From Ceratodon purpureus (Eukaryota > Streptophyta > Bryopsida > Pseudoditrichales > Ditrichaceae): a DNA stretch of 64,000 bases. Every line of letters begins with the position of its first letter. Position 1 is the stretch's first letter. The stretch lies in the NCBI GenBank assembly GCA_014871385.1, contig CM026421.1:16289048-16353047 (forward strand), in the 5' to 3' direction. Below the pieces are notes generated by a model. It ran no database searches, was not told the origin of the DNA, and worked only from the letters and a program-made list of their open reading frames with translations. The translations under genes and the position numbers were made by a program. Shown piece by piece: positions 46,767 to 57,797 of this stretch.

Positions 46767-47953
46767 TTCATTCAGGTTCGACAATTATCCTAACCTCCAA
46801 GGTTTTTTACTCTGTTCTCTTGTGTTATGAACTTAGATTACAGTTACATGTCTTGGTTCGTAGTCTTGGTGTAGATAATTTAATTTCTTCCAGAAGAGAG
46901 CATTCTGAGTACACAGTTGCAGAGTGACGACCAAAAAACGCTGACATGCACGAGCTTATTTGCCGTAATTAATTCTGTAATAATCTCGGACATGTGAAGT
47001 AGTTCTTTTTAAGCTGTCATCGTGAATGTCCAGTCGAAATTACATACTTTAGGATAATAAAGATACACCTGTTAAAAACAACCGAAAACTTCATGTGTTA
47101 TTACTCGTGATTACCGTCTTTGCCGTCTGTGTTACAGGGTCCAATAGTATGTTTCACTATTCCTCGTCTATTATGTCTAACAATATTTGTACACAGGATT
47201 CGTTCATACACAGTTATTTGGTTGGAGTCCACGGCAATGTCTTGAAATTCAGCTCACAACTAGTCCTAAACACACTCAGCTCACAAGTATTCGTAAACAC
47301 AACTTGATCCTTACAGAACTATGTCTTGGTTAATTTGCTCCCCATCCCCATGTCCACTTGTAGCTCACTTCGGTCTGTTGTAAGCCAGGGATGGCCCGTT
47401 CATTAATGACTGTTAACACACACTTGTCTTAGTAAGTCGCTTAGTGATTAGTAACATCGGATTTCTCACGACACACTAAGTGAATTCACTAATTGAACTA
47501 CTGCACTACTTACTAAATCACGGAACTCACTAGTTTGGGAAATCAGATCTTCTCTAACATGTCAATTGCGATGTGACATTGTAGTGTTATTTCTCCCGGT
47601 AGTGATGATTATAATTCATTGTCCACTTGCCATGCAGGATCATCGCCGCCATCTTGCAGATCTGGAGGTAATCCATAGCCACTGATGGTAAACCGATATG
47701 TCTGAATCCATAGCTTCACTCAGGTTAAGTGCTCACCACTCTGGTTCGTCTCTCCCATTCACATGTCATGCAACTGGGACTCCTGAACCCTCATTGTCTG
47801 CATTGCACAATTTATGGTCGGCACTCTCGTTTCTGAGCTCGCTCATCAGCGTTTGCATCACCTTGCTCTACGATCGCCCTGTCAGTACTACCTCGTGACC
47901 AGTGTGTGTACCTTATCCGCCGTGTAGCTGACTCGTAGTTCCCATCTGATAAC
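46767..47953. other. Intergenic region inside the CACTA element
   Basis: It lies between the transposase stop and the accessory gene. It should contain the transposase 3' UTR and the accessory promoter. A possible 5' non-coding exon of the accessory gene is 47,639-47,667, bounded by GCAG and GGTAAT. Short open frames are not convincing. Confidence 0.4.
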
Positions 47954-49239
47954 ATGACTCAGTTCGAGGCAGCGTCTGTCGGTTGGTTTGTTGAGTTCAT
48001 GCGGCTCTCGAACAGGGGAGTGATTCCTTCAGTAACGTCGTCGGAGCTCATGCCAACTCGGCCACAACTCACCGACTTCTGGGGCCCAAAAAATGGACAT
48101 GGCTACACATTTCACAACTTTGGCTCCGAAGAATATGAGCAGTACGTCCGAATTCTACTCCCACGTGTTTTACAGACTCCATGGCCATTGAACGGCGCCA
48201 TATCATTCCACTTCGCCAGGGGTCTGATGGCCGAGGCGATCGGTATGGACGTCGACTGGGCGGAGTTTGCGTACAAGGCCACTCACCTACACCAGTCGCA
48301 TAGCGGCATCCCCCGCGTTCTGCTCGAGTTCCAGCACTTGGAGCTGCCTCTGTCGAATTTCCGCAAAGTCATACCTCCATTCACAGGCCAGGTAATTTCA
48401 TTCCACAATTTTGTATTTCCTTTCATACATGTCGAGCATCTTTGTCTACGCCGCGTTCACTTAGTTATGCTCTTGATTTTCACCACATTAATCCGTAGCG
48501 AAATAAACCTTTGTATGAGTCCCCATATTTGACCATACTCTGCATGCAGACCGGCAACCTTGACCAATCGGGCGTACCGTCGTCACCTGCACACGATCTG
48601 CTTAATTTTGACTTCATGGGCGCGTTCCTAGATGCCAAGATCGAGCATCCAATTCCTGGCTCAGAAACAAGAAATCCCAGTACTGACGGTCCTGCAATGA
48701 TCCTGAACCTTGAGGGACCTGCGCTTCTCGGCCTACTTCAAGTGAAGACAGATGTTGTTGCAGTGTTGAAAGCGGAGTCCTTGAAATTGAAGGAGGTATT
48801 TCACGCGGCGAAATTGAAACTCCAGCAGAAGCAGTCCCGTGTCCATGAAGAGAAGGAGCGCCAGAATTTTGCAATGGCTAAAGTGCTTGAGAAAACAGCG
48901 TCCCACGACCGCGCAGTGGCCGAATATGAACGTGCTCGTCGTCTCTTACAAGGTGCGCGGGCGGATCTGTCTGTGGCAGCTACACCCGAGCAGAAGATAG
49001 AGCGAGGCATGTTTATAACGTTCTTCGAGACACTTTGCGATTCTTGGGCGCAGAACGTGAAGACTGCGAAAGAGCGTCTAGATGCTTGGAAATATAAATC
49101 AACGCTTCAAATGACCGCGATGGCTACCGCAACAAATGACTTAGCGGCCGCGGAGACGGAGTACAATGATGCAGTAGCTAACATCTGTGAGCGTGAATCT
49201 CACCTCCAGGCCGCCTCTGATCTCTTGAAGAAGTTGTAG
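47954..49239 (+). CDS. Accessory coiled-coil protein carried by the CACTA element, two exons
   Basis: Exon 1 is 47,954-48,391 (donor CAG|GTAATT) and exon 2 is 48,550-49,239 (acceptor ATGCAG). They total 1128 nt, in phase, 375 residues. I recognise no family. The N-terminal 145 residues look globular (DFWGPKNGHGYTFHNFGSEE, YEQYVRILLPRVLQTPWPLN). From about residue 200 there is a long Lys/Glu/Ala/Leu-rich coiled coil (KAESLKLKEVFHAAKLKLQQ and on) broken by a short loop (TPEQKIERGMFITFFETLCD). The gene is intact, unlike the transposase genes of the same element. It could be a third element protein, for example a structural partner of the transposase, or captured host sequence. Confidence 0.65.
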
Positions 49240-50134
49240 ATGCTGGATTCCAATGATAGAGCTCTCACTTTAGTCCAATTTCTGGCAAAGGACATCTATG
49301 TGGCCTTCTTCTTTTGATATCCTCGGTATAGTTTAAGTAGGTGGCGCCTAGAATGTGAACTGATCAGTCACGATGAACTACTCAGCCCATTTTGGATTCC
49401 TGTTTCATTTTAATTGTCGAGCGGAGTTTGATAGACCTCAAGTACTGTGGATTGATTGAACAGGTGATCAGAATTTGTAATAGACTCCTTCGGTACTCGG
49501 ATTTAAGAGAGGAGTGTTGCGTTTGTGAATAGTTGTTCGTCTGCACTTCATTGAAACGTCCACAGTATGATTTTGTCACCGATAGTTAAGTGCAAATACA
49601 GGCTGAGAACTCAGGCGTTAATTAGCATTACTGGGGTCACATATCCCATAAGGAAAATTGCACGATGCCTGTGTATTAAGATTCCACCTCCCCGGTATCG
49701 GATATACCGTTGCATACCCGGAAGAACCCTAACTGTGGAATCAGGGGTACGTTCCCTCAAGTCCATTTCACCCAGGCTTGTAGAATGTGGGAAAAAAAAA
49801 ACGCTTCGAGGGACGGATGAAGTCTGTGCATGGTGAAATAGTGTCAATTAAATGGACCCCACTGGGAATTCAGTTTCAGAAGGTAAGAGAATTTTAGCAC
49901 GCAAGTGAAAAAGGGTGGGGACCATGGAATCCAATAATAAAACTGCAGATCATTGGATGGTTATTCCCCATTCCACGGCCCTCGCTATTGAAGGTACCAG
50001 CTTGGGTAAGGTCTGACAGCAGTACACCGAAACCCGGTCCTGTCCAATAGCGTTACAGCGTTTTAAAAAGATGAACACCGTTTCGAGACTACGGTGTAAT
50101 CTCCTGGTGTAATTGCTGCCTGTTTCCACTAGTG
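49240..50134. promoter_or_regulatory. CACTA right subterminal region
   Basis: It is non-coding. The last 150 bp contain AGTACACCGAAAC, AACACCG, ACGGTGTAATCTCC and TGGTGTAATTGC, inverted counterparts of left-end ATTACACC and GGTGTAC motifs. Transposase-binding function is inferred from position. Confidence 0.6.
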
Positions 50135-51912
50135 ATAAATAAAATTAAAAAAATAAGAATTAAAATTTATTTGGATGAAATAAATTGATAAAATTGTGCA
50201 AATTTGAATGATTAGATATTTTGAGATTAATGTATTAATAACTATTGTTGTGCATGTCTAAAATCAGGATTGATTTCATAAAAGATATTATCTCTCGTAA
50301 TCAGTGTTTTTGAAATATGTTAATTTCTAGTTCACATATATTAGAGTTCTTTGGAAAGTCATCCAATATTTGACTTGAATACTCATGAGTTTTGATTAAA
50401 CATAATTTTATTTGTTCATTGTATAAAGGATGTAAACATTTGAAGAGCTTGGTGGTCTCTTCCTATTGGATGTTTAAGAGCTTGGTGATCTCCAAATTCA
50501 AATAATACTAGTTTTTGAATAAATGAAATGATGGCAAAATTAATTTTACTTGATTTTAGAAACCACTAAGTTTTACATACTGAATATAGTGAGACCACCA
50601 AGATCTTCCATGCCTCCTATCTATTTGGAGTAAGAAATAGTGATACAATAAAATAATTTATCTTTTATCTTTTAGAAAACCCAAGGTGGCTTTAAAGATA
50701 AATTTGTTGCATGATTTTTGTATAGTTGAGTTATAAGGAAACAAATTATGAAGATGTAGAATTATAAAGGCTGTCCCTTGCATCCCATTCTAAATGATAG
50801 ACTTTGAATATAATTTTGTTTTCCAAATTATATGATGAAACTTATTGTTTTTTCAAATTTAAATTATTATTTTACATATTCTACTGTAATAGAAATTGGT
50901 AAGAGTTGTAGAAAAGTGCCTTCTATTCATCAGTGGGTGTTTTGATCTCCCGCACAGCCGATCGTGCAGCCATCCCAGTTGGACACAGGAGGGTTTTCTC
51001 TGGGAGCGGAGTCTGGATCCCTGTTGCATCACCATCTCCTCATCGTACTGACACTCCTAGTAAGTGAAATATTAGAAGTCTAGCTCCGTCTGCTGCTATT
51101 TGATCTGTTTGAGCTAGAGAGACGCCGTTGCTGAAGAGATTAGGGGTTACGTGTTCGCGAGCCAGCTACAGTTGTCTGTACATCAAAATCAAAAGGTGAA
51201 CGTCTTGCTGTTGGACTTCGAGGTTCGTCGAGCGAATGTTTGGTAGCGCATCGGTATAGGTTTATTTTGGGTCCTGAATGGTTCCTCATTCGCAGTTCAT
51301 ATCAAGACTAGAATGTTGACGACAGGAAATTGGGGTACGCCGAGAATATATATTTTACATTGTGTGATTTTGTGTCATTTCTGTTTTTTAAAATTGCTGC
51401 TTGTGTCCTCAGTGCTATATTGCGGCTACTTGTCAAGTCCGGCATCCGCTGCACTAAGGTTGGGGTTTAAGTGCTCTACAGCTGGTTTAGAGACGGAGAA
51501 TCTTATACACTCCCGCAAAAAGATGGGTTATAGTCTTCATCAGAATGAGCTGTATAGACTGGGGCATGGGAATGAGATATTTGTGTTTGAAGGAATCAGC
51601 AATATTTTTTATTTGTTCGATTCCTTAAAGGCTTAATCACGTTAATGACGGTCGCTTCGTGTGCAATACCGATCACCCGTTTAGTTGTGGATTAAGTGAC
51701 GGAGTGATGGCGGATGGCGGATGCAGTGTTGGTTTCTGTGTACCTGGTCAAGGACATGTAACGAACAAGTTTTGGTGGTCGAAAATGATAATTTCCTAGT
51801 ATTGATAGTGCTAATACCAACGATAATGTATGATGTCTTAAGCAGGATAACGATTTGCCACAGCCTCGTTGCTGGGAGAATGTGACGACTGGTTTTGGTG
51901 CTTTCATGCAAC
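50135..51912. other. Spacer and likely 5' region of the kinase gene
   Basis: The first 750 bp are AT-rich. From 50,930 the sequence is GC-richer and may include a 5' exon, since a donor-like TAGTAAGTG occurs at about 51,059. A 107-codon open frame at 51,313-51,636 is not recognised and has a poor composition. Confidence 0.4.
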
Positions 51913-52905
51913 ATGGCCTCGCAGGCGTCTCCGGCAAATCGTGCTTCACGTGCAGTTGCATCAGAAAGTGTTAAAGATGACCTACTGGGGTCATTTGAGG
52001 GCAGGGTCGGGAATTACAAGGTTGACTATGCAAGCATTGAAGAACTGGAGATCAATTTGGGGAGAGGGTCCACAGCTTATGTGAACAAAGCTATGTGGAA
52101 TGGAACGCCCGTAGCTCTGAAGACATTTAATGAACCGGGTAACGTAGAGTTTGAGAGGGAAGTGTTAACTTTATCAGGGTTGTCTCACCCTAATGTTGTA
52201 TCCTTGCTTTGTTATGCGATGGATAAGCGAAAGTGTTCCATTGTGCTGGAGTTGATGGAAGCAGATCTTTGTAACATGATGCAGAAGAGAATGGACAATG
52301 CGGACACCGATGACTGTCCACCTTTTCACATTGCGGAAGCAGTTGACATTATACATCAAATTGCTGAGGGCATGAATTATCTCCACCAGAAAAGAATTAT
52401 CCACAGAGACTTGAAGTCATTGAACGTTTTGATCACAGGGTTGAAGACTGGGCAGGTGCGTGCCAAAGTAGCTGACTTTGGCTTATGTAAAACAAAGGAG
52501 AGGAGCATCACAAATTCCAATTTGACACCAAATACAGGTACCTACAGGTGGATGGCCCCTGAAGTGATTCAAACCCGGAACAAGGATGGGCAAATCAACA
52601 CTCCACAATGCATAGACTCCTTGAAATATCCCTTCAAAATTGACTTGTATAGCTTTGCAATGGTGTGTTGTGAGATTTTAACTGGAGAGGTGCCCTTCAA
52701 GGACACAGGCAGCCCTGCATCAGTCAAGGCAAAGGTTTTGAAGGGTGATCGTCCAGAGTTACCTCCTCATTGTCCTGGTGAGCTGAAGGCTTTGATTGAG
52801 CTGTGCTGGGACAAGGAGCCCAATGTTCGTCCCTCTTTCAGTGTTGTTTGTGAGAAGTTGAAGAGTATCAAAAGTTCTTTGACGAGGGGGGAGTTGATCA
52901 TGTGA
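51913..52905 (+). CDS. Free-standing TKL-type protein kinase, relative of the PNL kinase domain
   Basis: A single open exon of 330 residues from MASQASPANR. The next ATG upstream adds only six unconserved residues. Kinase landmarks are intact: glycine loop LGRGSTAYV (50-57), Lys70 in VALK, Glu in the alpha-C helix (about 83), HRDLKSLN (164-171), DFG (188-190), APE (215-217). It is plainly related by eye to the kinase half of the gene at 57.8 kb, sharing KRKCSIV, LMEADLC/LMDDDLY, IAEGMNYLH and SFAMVCCEILTGE. The open frame ends with a stop at the place where the relative has a splice donor leading to its NB-ARC part. It is therefore a kinase-only duplicate or an independent member. Cytoplasmic signalling in defence is inferred from the relative. 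Confidence 0.85.
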   Translation: MASQASPANRASRAVASESVKDDLLGSFEGRVGNYKVDYASIEELEINLGRGSTAYVNKAMWNGTPVALKTFNEPGNVEFEREVLTLSGLSHPNVVSLLCYAMDKRKCSIVLELMEADLCNMMQKRMDNADTDDCPPFHIAEAVDIIHQIAEGMNYLHQKRIIHRDLKSLNVLITGLKTGQVRAKVADFGLCKTKERSITNSNLTPNTGTYRWMAPEVIQTRNKDGQINTPQCIDSLKYPFKIDLYSFAMVCCEILTGEVPFKDTGSPASVKAKVLKGDRPELPPHCPGELKALIELCWDKEPNVRPSFSVVCEKLKSIKSSLTRGELIM

Positions 52906-53614
52906 AGGAGCAAGGTGATCACATCCATAATCTCCGATTCCAATCTGCAAGGACGGTTTAGGCCATCGACTTTTGCCCTAGAATTTCGATGAGTTTTCAG
53001 CTGAACTGTGTAGAAGATTGCGTTTAACTCAGTCCTGTAAGTGCGTGCAGCTATTAATAATATGTAAAATCTGTCTGATTAAAATAAGGTCTGTCCTTGG
53101 TGGTGTGTAAATTACCTCCTATGAATTTTTCTAAAGAGGTGTGTGCAAGCTTTAACTTTACATTAGACGTTCTTGTGAGAGCATGTTTGTGCTAAGTTTT
53201 TTTGCTTGAAGGCATTTGTTTGTGCCAAAGATCTTTGAAAGATATTATTTCTTTTAATGTAATTTGACCTTTCAATAATTCATTTCAATAAGGAATATAT
53301 GTTCTCACATTTCACCTACTAATAGATCATATCTTCATGATCAGTCCTTTTATGATTTAGACCATTTCAAATTAAAAATTATCAAATTTCTTTAGAGCAA
53401 GGCAGACAAAAATAAGGCATGCACATTAAGAGAATCAAGATAGAATGTATATTTTGCAAGCAATTCTACAAATGTACTACACAATCCAAAATCATTGTAT
53501 ACAGTAGTAAGTTTAAGATTTTATTCATCTTTTTCTTGTCAAGATAGAATATATATACTCTGCAAGCAAATCTACTAATGTACTATATAATCCATATTCA
53601 TAGAAACACACCAC
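52906..53614. other. 3' flank of the kinase gene
   Basis: AT-rich and non-coding. There are two similar tracts (TCTGCAAGCAAATCTACTAATGTACTA-like) at about 53,453-53,480 and 53,560-53,590, a diverged short duplication. Confidence 0.4.
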
Positions 53615-53890
53615 AGTTGTGGTGTAGTGGTTTGAATCATGGCACACCGGTGAAGTGGTTGTGAGTTCAAATCCCAATGCCTATGTCGTGCCTACTACCA
53701 TAGTCCACCGACTATGATAGGGGGTCTCGAGACCTCGTTGTATAAGTACCCCAAAAAATAGACCTTGAGGGGATAACATGTCGGTTGTCTTCAAGACACT
53801 TACCGTAGAAAAGTGTTTACCTTCTGTAGAAAAGTGTTTACCTTTCGAAAGGGGTCCAGTGGCCATCGGATTAATGAATAGAACGAACAA
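53615..53890 (+). mobile_element. tRNA-derived SINE candidate
   Basis: The head resembles a tRNA: GTGGTGTAGTGGTTTG near 53,618-53,633 fits an A box and GAGTTCAAATCCC near 53,662-53,674 fits a B box, about 40 nt apart, as in a tRNA. A non-tRNA body follows to about 53,890 with a duplicated AGAAAAGTGTTTACCTT unit. There is no 3' CCA-type acceptor pairing, so it is not a functional tRNA gene. The 3' end and the target-site duplication are not certain. Confidence 0.5.
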
Positions 53891-55702
53891 ACACTATATT
53901 CATAAATTGGCCAAATTGCCTACTTCTCATATCTCTTTTCTCACTTCTTGGACTTTGAATTAGGGCAACTCAAAGCTTTCAATGAAAATATAAATTTTTA
54001 TAAGATGATGATATTTTCAGTTACTTTAAAAATTACTATTTTTGGAAGTTTTTAGGTAGCCAAATTGATTTCTAAAACCTTCAACCATTCATAGATTTTG
54101 TATTACATATGAGATTCTTATTGAACAAAGTTTAGCATAGTACGTATGACTTTAAAGAATCCACATATCAAATCTCAAGAGATAATGATGTTTTTCAACA
54201 CTATAGAGTTCTTACCAAAATAACTTGTGATCACATTTTGGCTACAAGAATATTTAGGGATTAATCAAAAAGGAAAAGATAGAAGAACTTTTCTCCACAA
54301 ATGGATGCCTTCTTTGGAGACCACTCATTTTAAACTAAGTGTTGAAATATATAAAGCAAATATATATTATTTTTAGTTGAAACCCTAACTTTGTAAATCC
54401 TCTTCATCTCAACTTCTTTCTCCTTTCAATGCAAGTAAAGTTATAATGACTTATTAAATAAAGTGACTTTCTTACTTCATACAAAGGTATGGTATAGAAT
54501 TGCGGATTTAATTTGGCTAGCCGCTTATATGAAGCAATAATAGCCATTCATTAAATTTTAACCTTAATTTTGTAAGTGCTCTCGACCTCTCTAACAACCT
54601 CTCACCAATAACATGCTGATTTAAACTTCTTTAGCCTAGAAATAGAGTTTACTTCAATCACATTGTGACCAAAGTTCGCGAAGAAATCAATTTGCATCAA
54701 TCAGATTATCAAAATGTCCAAAGTTCAATCTCTCGGCGTTCACATTATAATTGAGAGTTAGAGGCCGTCACTTCCAAAAGAGTCTACACCCAATACCTTT
54801 TGGAAATTATGGCAACAAAGTAACGACCTTTTAAATAAAACTTAGATTGAGCAAAATCCCCTCTCCAAAATTTTCTTTAGGAATAATCGATTTTTTAAAA
54901 TAAAATATGCACAAGAAGAGAAGACTCTTGGGCTATTAAGAGTTGGTCTATCTCGGTCATCCTCACAAGCCTTGTCATGCTCTATCAATCAATCCTTTGA
55001 TAATCATTGGTACAATATCTGTGATGGTCCAAAATGAGTGAATTTAATTATTAATAAATTTGTCATGATGATAAATTTATAGTTAAATTTTTTTGTACAT
55101 GTTCTTCATTAATTTTTATACCATAACGTTTTGATTTATTTTTTAAAATTTGTGTAAATTTTCAGGTATTTGGCTCATAGGTCTCAACCTTTGAACTTGT
55201 TCTCCGGGGCTTCACATTGGGACCGGTCATAGGCTTGAAGTGGACTATTTTAATATATTATTCCAACCCCAGAGTGCGTCTGAATCAGTGTTGGACTGTT
55301 GTTAATGGGCCCGACGGGTATCTGGAAGGATATCAATAGGGTATCTCACGACCCGACCTGAGGAATATGTGTGTTCTCAAAACCCGAAGCTTCTTCATAG
55401 TGTGTCGTGTACATTGTGCATTTGTGCAACTGCGCTTTGTACCAGATTGTGCGGGTTTCAAGAGAAACAAACAAATATTGGAACCGGCCTTGCATTTGTG
55501 AGAGCAAGTACGGTAGGTTTTGTGGATATGCCAATGTTCATTACCTGTTAATGCAGCAAGCCTCTGCGCTTCAATGTGGAGAGGAGTGGCTGTAATTGAA
55601 GATTGTGGAGTGGTTGCGGACTGTAATGCAGTTCTAGGGACCAGCAACGGCTTCAAAAGGGTAACCCAACTACGTTTTGTGTTGTGTGCTGCGTTACTGT
55701 GA
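53891..55702. other. AT-rich spacer
   Basis: No coding sequence, repeat or RNA gene is supported between 53,891 and about 55,150. The stretch 55,150-55,700 is GC-richer. It may be the 5' flank of the amidohydrolase-like fragment that follows. Confidence 0.5.
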
Positions 55703-56010
55703 AGGAGTTGAGACTGCGGATACTCTGTTTGTGAATGTGACGATGTGGACAGGGGATGCGAGGCAGCCCTGGGCGCAGTCTATGGCAGTTGCTAATGGCC
55801 GAATCTTGAGCCTTGGCAACGCCTCCGAGGTGCAGGTAGGGGTCTGCAGTGAAATATAATTTTATTGTGTTTTATCGTGAATCTCATTTACATGTACTTA
55901 TGAGTGAGTTTTTCCCAGACTGGATAGGTTGCAGCAATTGGTCCCAATTCAAAGATTGTGGACTTGGAGGGCAAAACCCTACCCGAGTTGATAATTGTCT
56001 GGTATCCCAT
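55703..56010 (+). pseudogene. Broken copy of a YtcJ/LAF3-type amidohydrolase (N-terminal part only)
   Basis: An exon ending at 55,835 reads VETADTLFVNVTMWTGDARQ and AVANGRILSLGNASEVQ, like the start of Amidohydro_3 enzymes of the LAF3/YtcJ type. After an intron, a second exon from about 55,929 reads VAAIGPNSKIVDLEGKTL. The family should then go on to PGFIDSHVH, but the frame here gives PELIIVWYP and a stop. The metal-binding HxH region and everything after it are missing. It is a truncated duplicate of a gene that is presumably intact elsewhere. Confidence 0.7.
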
Positions 56011-56219
56011 GTGCTGATATTGATATTCTTATACTATTTGGAATTTGCAGCTGATGACATTATTCGTATCTGTACTATATTTGTGAAAATGGGAAAAATG
56101 CAATACCATATACCCTACTCATCCAAGTTTCTAAGGAATCTTGATTATTTAGAACCGGCTGGTATGACTAAAAAGTGATAACAGACCAACATTGGTTTGA
56201 ACCCTACGAATCCCTACGA

Positions 56220-57050
56220 TGACAGTCGACTTGGCCGGTGTGAAGCGCCCTAACTCCGACGAAACTCCAGTGTGCACCCCGAACTTCCCCTTTGCAGACG
56301 ACGGCTTCCAAGACCGTCTACTTTGTCAGACGGTCTTCCTGCGCCCGAGAATTATATATGTACTTTCACACTATAAGTTCGATCCCACTTTCACGATCAT
56401 TTGAAGTTCTCGATCTATATTGTTTTGTCCACAACTAACGTAGCTGGGGTAAACCGGATCGATCTTGTCCGACCCCAACCATGTTGAAGGAGGGACTTGG
56501 TGTTGGAGTTTCCGGATCGATCTTTTCCGACCCCAACCATGCTGAAGGAGGGACTTGGTGTTGGAATTTGCGTCCTTCGAATCTGCTGCCGACACACAGT
56601 GGTGCAACTTACAAGTCTCTAGTTGTACGTGATATCCTCAACTCTTTGTTTGGTGCTAAAGTTGGAGTTTGTAGTCGGTACGGCACCTTCATTACTTGCC
56701 TTATGAGATGTCACATGCCCCCGAGCTTGTGGCTAAATCGTCACTTGTCCTTGTCAACAAACGAAGCTGGGATCTTGTGATGTCACAGTGGTGTTGTGTT
56801 AGTTCTCATTGTCGCCGTTTCCGCGTGGCCGGCGCTAGATCTGAGTATGAGATGTGGATGGTTTCGATTTGGTTGTACTCGTGGATGGTTGTTGCTATGG
56901 CTACACGGTTTACTGTGTTTTATGATTAACTTACAGAACTTCGAGAAGGGTCACAAACTAACCCTTGTTTCTAAGCCGTGGAGAACTCTTGAAGCTACAT
57001 GTCTAAACGGGAAGGTTTTCCATGTGCCGAAAATTAACGGCTAGTGTTCT
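56220..57050 (+). other. Unrecognised coding-like fragments and short repeats
   Basis: A 58-bp unit is present twice in tandem from 56,454 (starting CCGGATCGATCTTGTCCG) and 56,512. A short hairpin AGACCGTCT ... AGACGGTCT lies near 56,312-56,337. Coding-like pieces follow in shifting frames: YKSLVVRDILNSLFGAKVG, YEMSHAPELVAKSSLVLVNK and, after a TTACAG site, NFEKGHKLTLVSKPWRTLEA to a stop at about 57,043. I do not recognise them. They may be a decayed gene or element remnant. Confidence 0.35.
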
Positions 57051-57161
57051 GCGTTTGATGGCTAATTTACATTCGATATGGAATCCTAACTATTAAGTTT
57101 TCGCTAGTGCCTATTTTTTAAATTTTTTTTCCCTCTTTTAGTGTTCTTCATCCTGTGCTAG

Positions 57162-57566
57162 TCATGGTGCTGATGGAAGGACGTGGTTGAGTACGCGCAC
57201 TGTGAGCTGTTTAGCAGCTCCGGGCTGCTCAAGAGAGCTCAAGAGAGCAGTTTGGAGATTGGTCGCCCAGATCGGAGTAGATGTAGCGGAGCATTGCGTG
57301 ACTTTGAGGGCCTGCCTGCTCAAGGTGTCAATGATATCAAAGAGTTTCGTCATTAGCATGTGATTAAATCTAGTTACTATACAGCGGAAATCTTCCGGCC
57401 AGGCTGACCCCTCAGGCGCACCCTCTTCCCATTTCGCGTTCATGATTTCACTTGACCTTGGTTTGAGTAGTACTTCCCGACTTCCTAACCCTAGTGTTCC
57501 TCTCCCCTTGGTATTGCCTTTCAAAGAGCCCAGGATTAGAATGGCTCTCAGGTTAGCTGGATGCAA
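57162..57566 (-). CDS. Hypothetical open frame, 134 codons
   Basis: It lies on the minus strand upstream of the PNL gene. The product has a plausible helical C-terminal half (FNHMLMTKLFDIIDTLSRQA, WATNLQTALLSSLEQPG) and no low-complexity bias, but no recognised domain, conserved neighbour or splice pattern. It could be an exon of an unknown gene, or chance. Confidence 0.25.
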   Translation of the reverse strand: MHPANLRAILILGSLKGNTKGRGTLGLGSREVLLKPRSSEIMNAKWEEGAPEGSAWPEDFRCIVTRFNHMLMTKLFDIIDTLSRQALKVTQCSATSTPIWATNLQTALLSSLEQPGAAKQLTVRVLNHVLPSAP

Positions 57567-57797
57567 TTTTCATTTTTTCCAATTTAAATTTGTTTTAGTG
57601 ATGCAGTTCTGGCTCAAATTTATTAGCAGGTCAAGCACCTGGAAAGGACAGCTTTTGGTGGTGGAACATAATGCTTGTTTGCAGGCTCTAAAACCAGTGT
57701 CCATTTTGTATAATCTTAAGCAGGAAGACGACTCACGAGTGGCGAATTTGAACGTGTAAGGGCAGTTCAATCAGTCCATTTGTTTATTGTGTGAAAC

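Larger units (their letters stand above)
36452..50134. mobile_element. Complete CACTA (En/Spm-type) transposon, 13,683 bp
   Basis: The left end at 36,452 starts CACTAGTGAGAAAGGCTGC. The right end at 50,134, read inward, starts CACTAGTGGAAACAGGCAGC. The 3 bp outside each end are ATA (36,449-36,451 and 50,135-50,137), a CACTA-sized target-site duplication. Subterminal ATTACACC and GGTGTAC motifs occur near both ends in inverted order. The interior holds a minus-strand TnpA-like gene, a plus-strand TNP2 transposase gene, a partial transposase duplicate and one extra gene. Ends and target-site duplication are intact, but the genes carry likely disabling changes, so recent movement may have used proteins from another copy. 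Confidence 0.95.
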
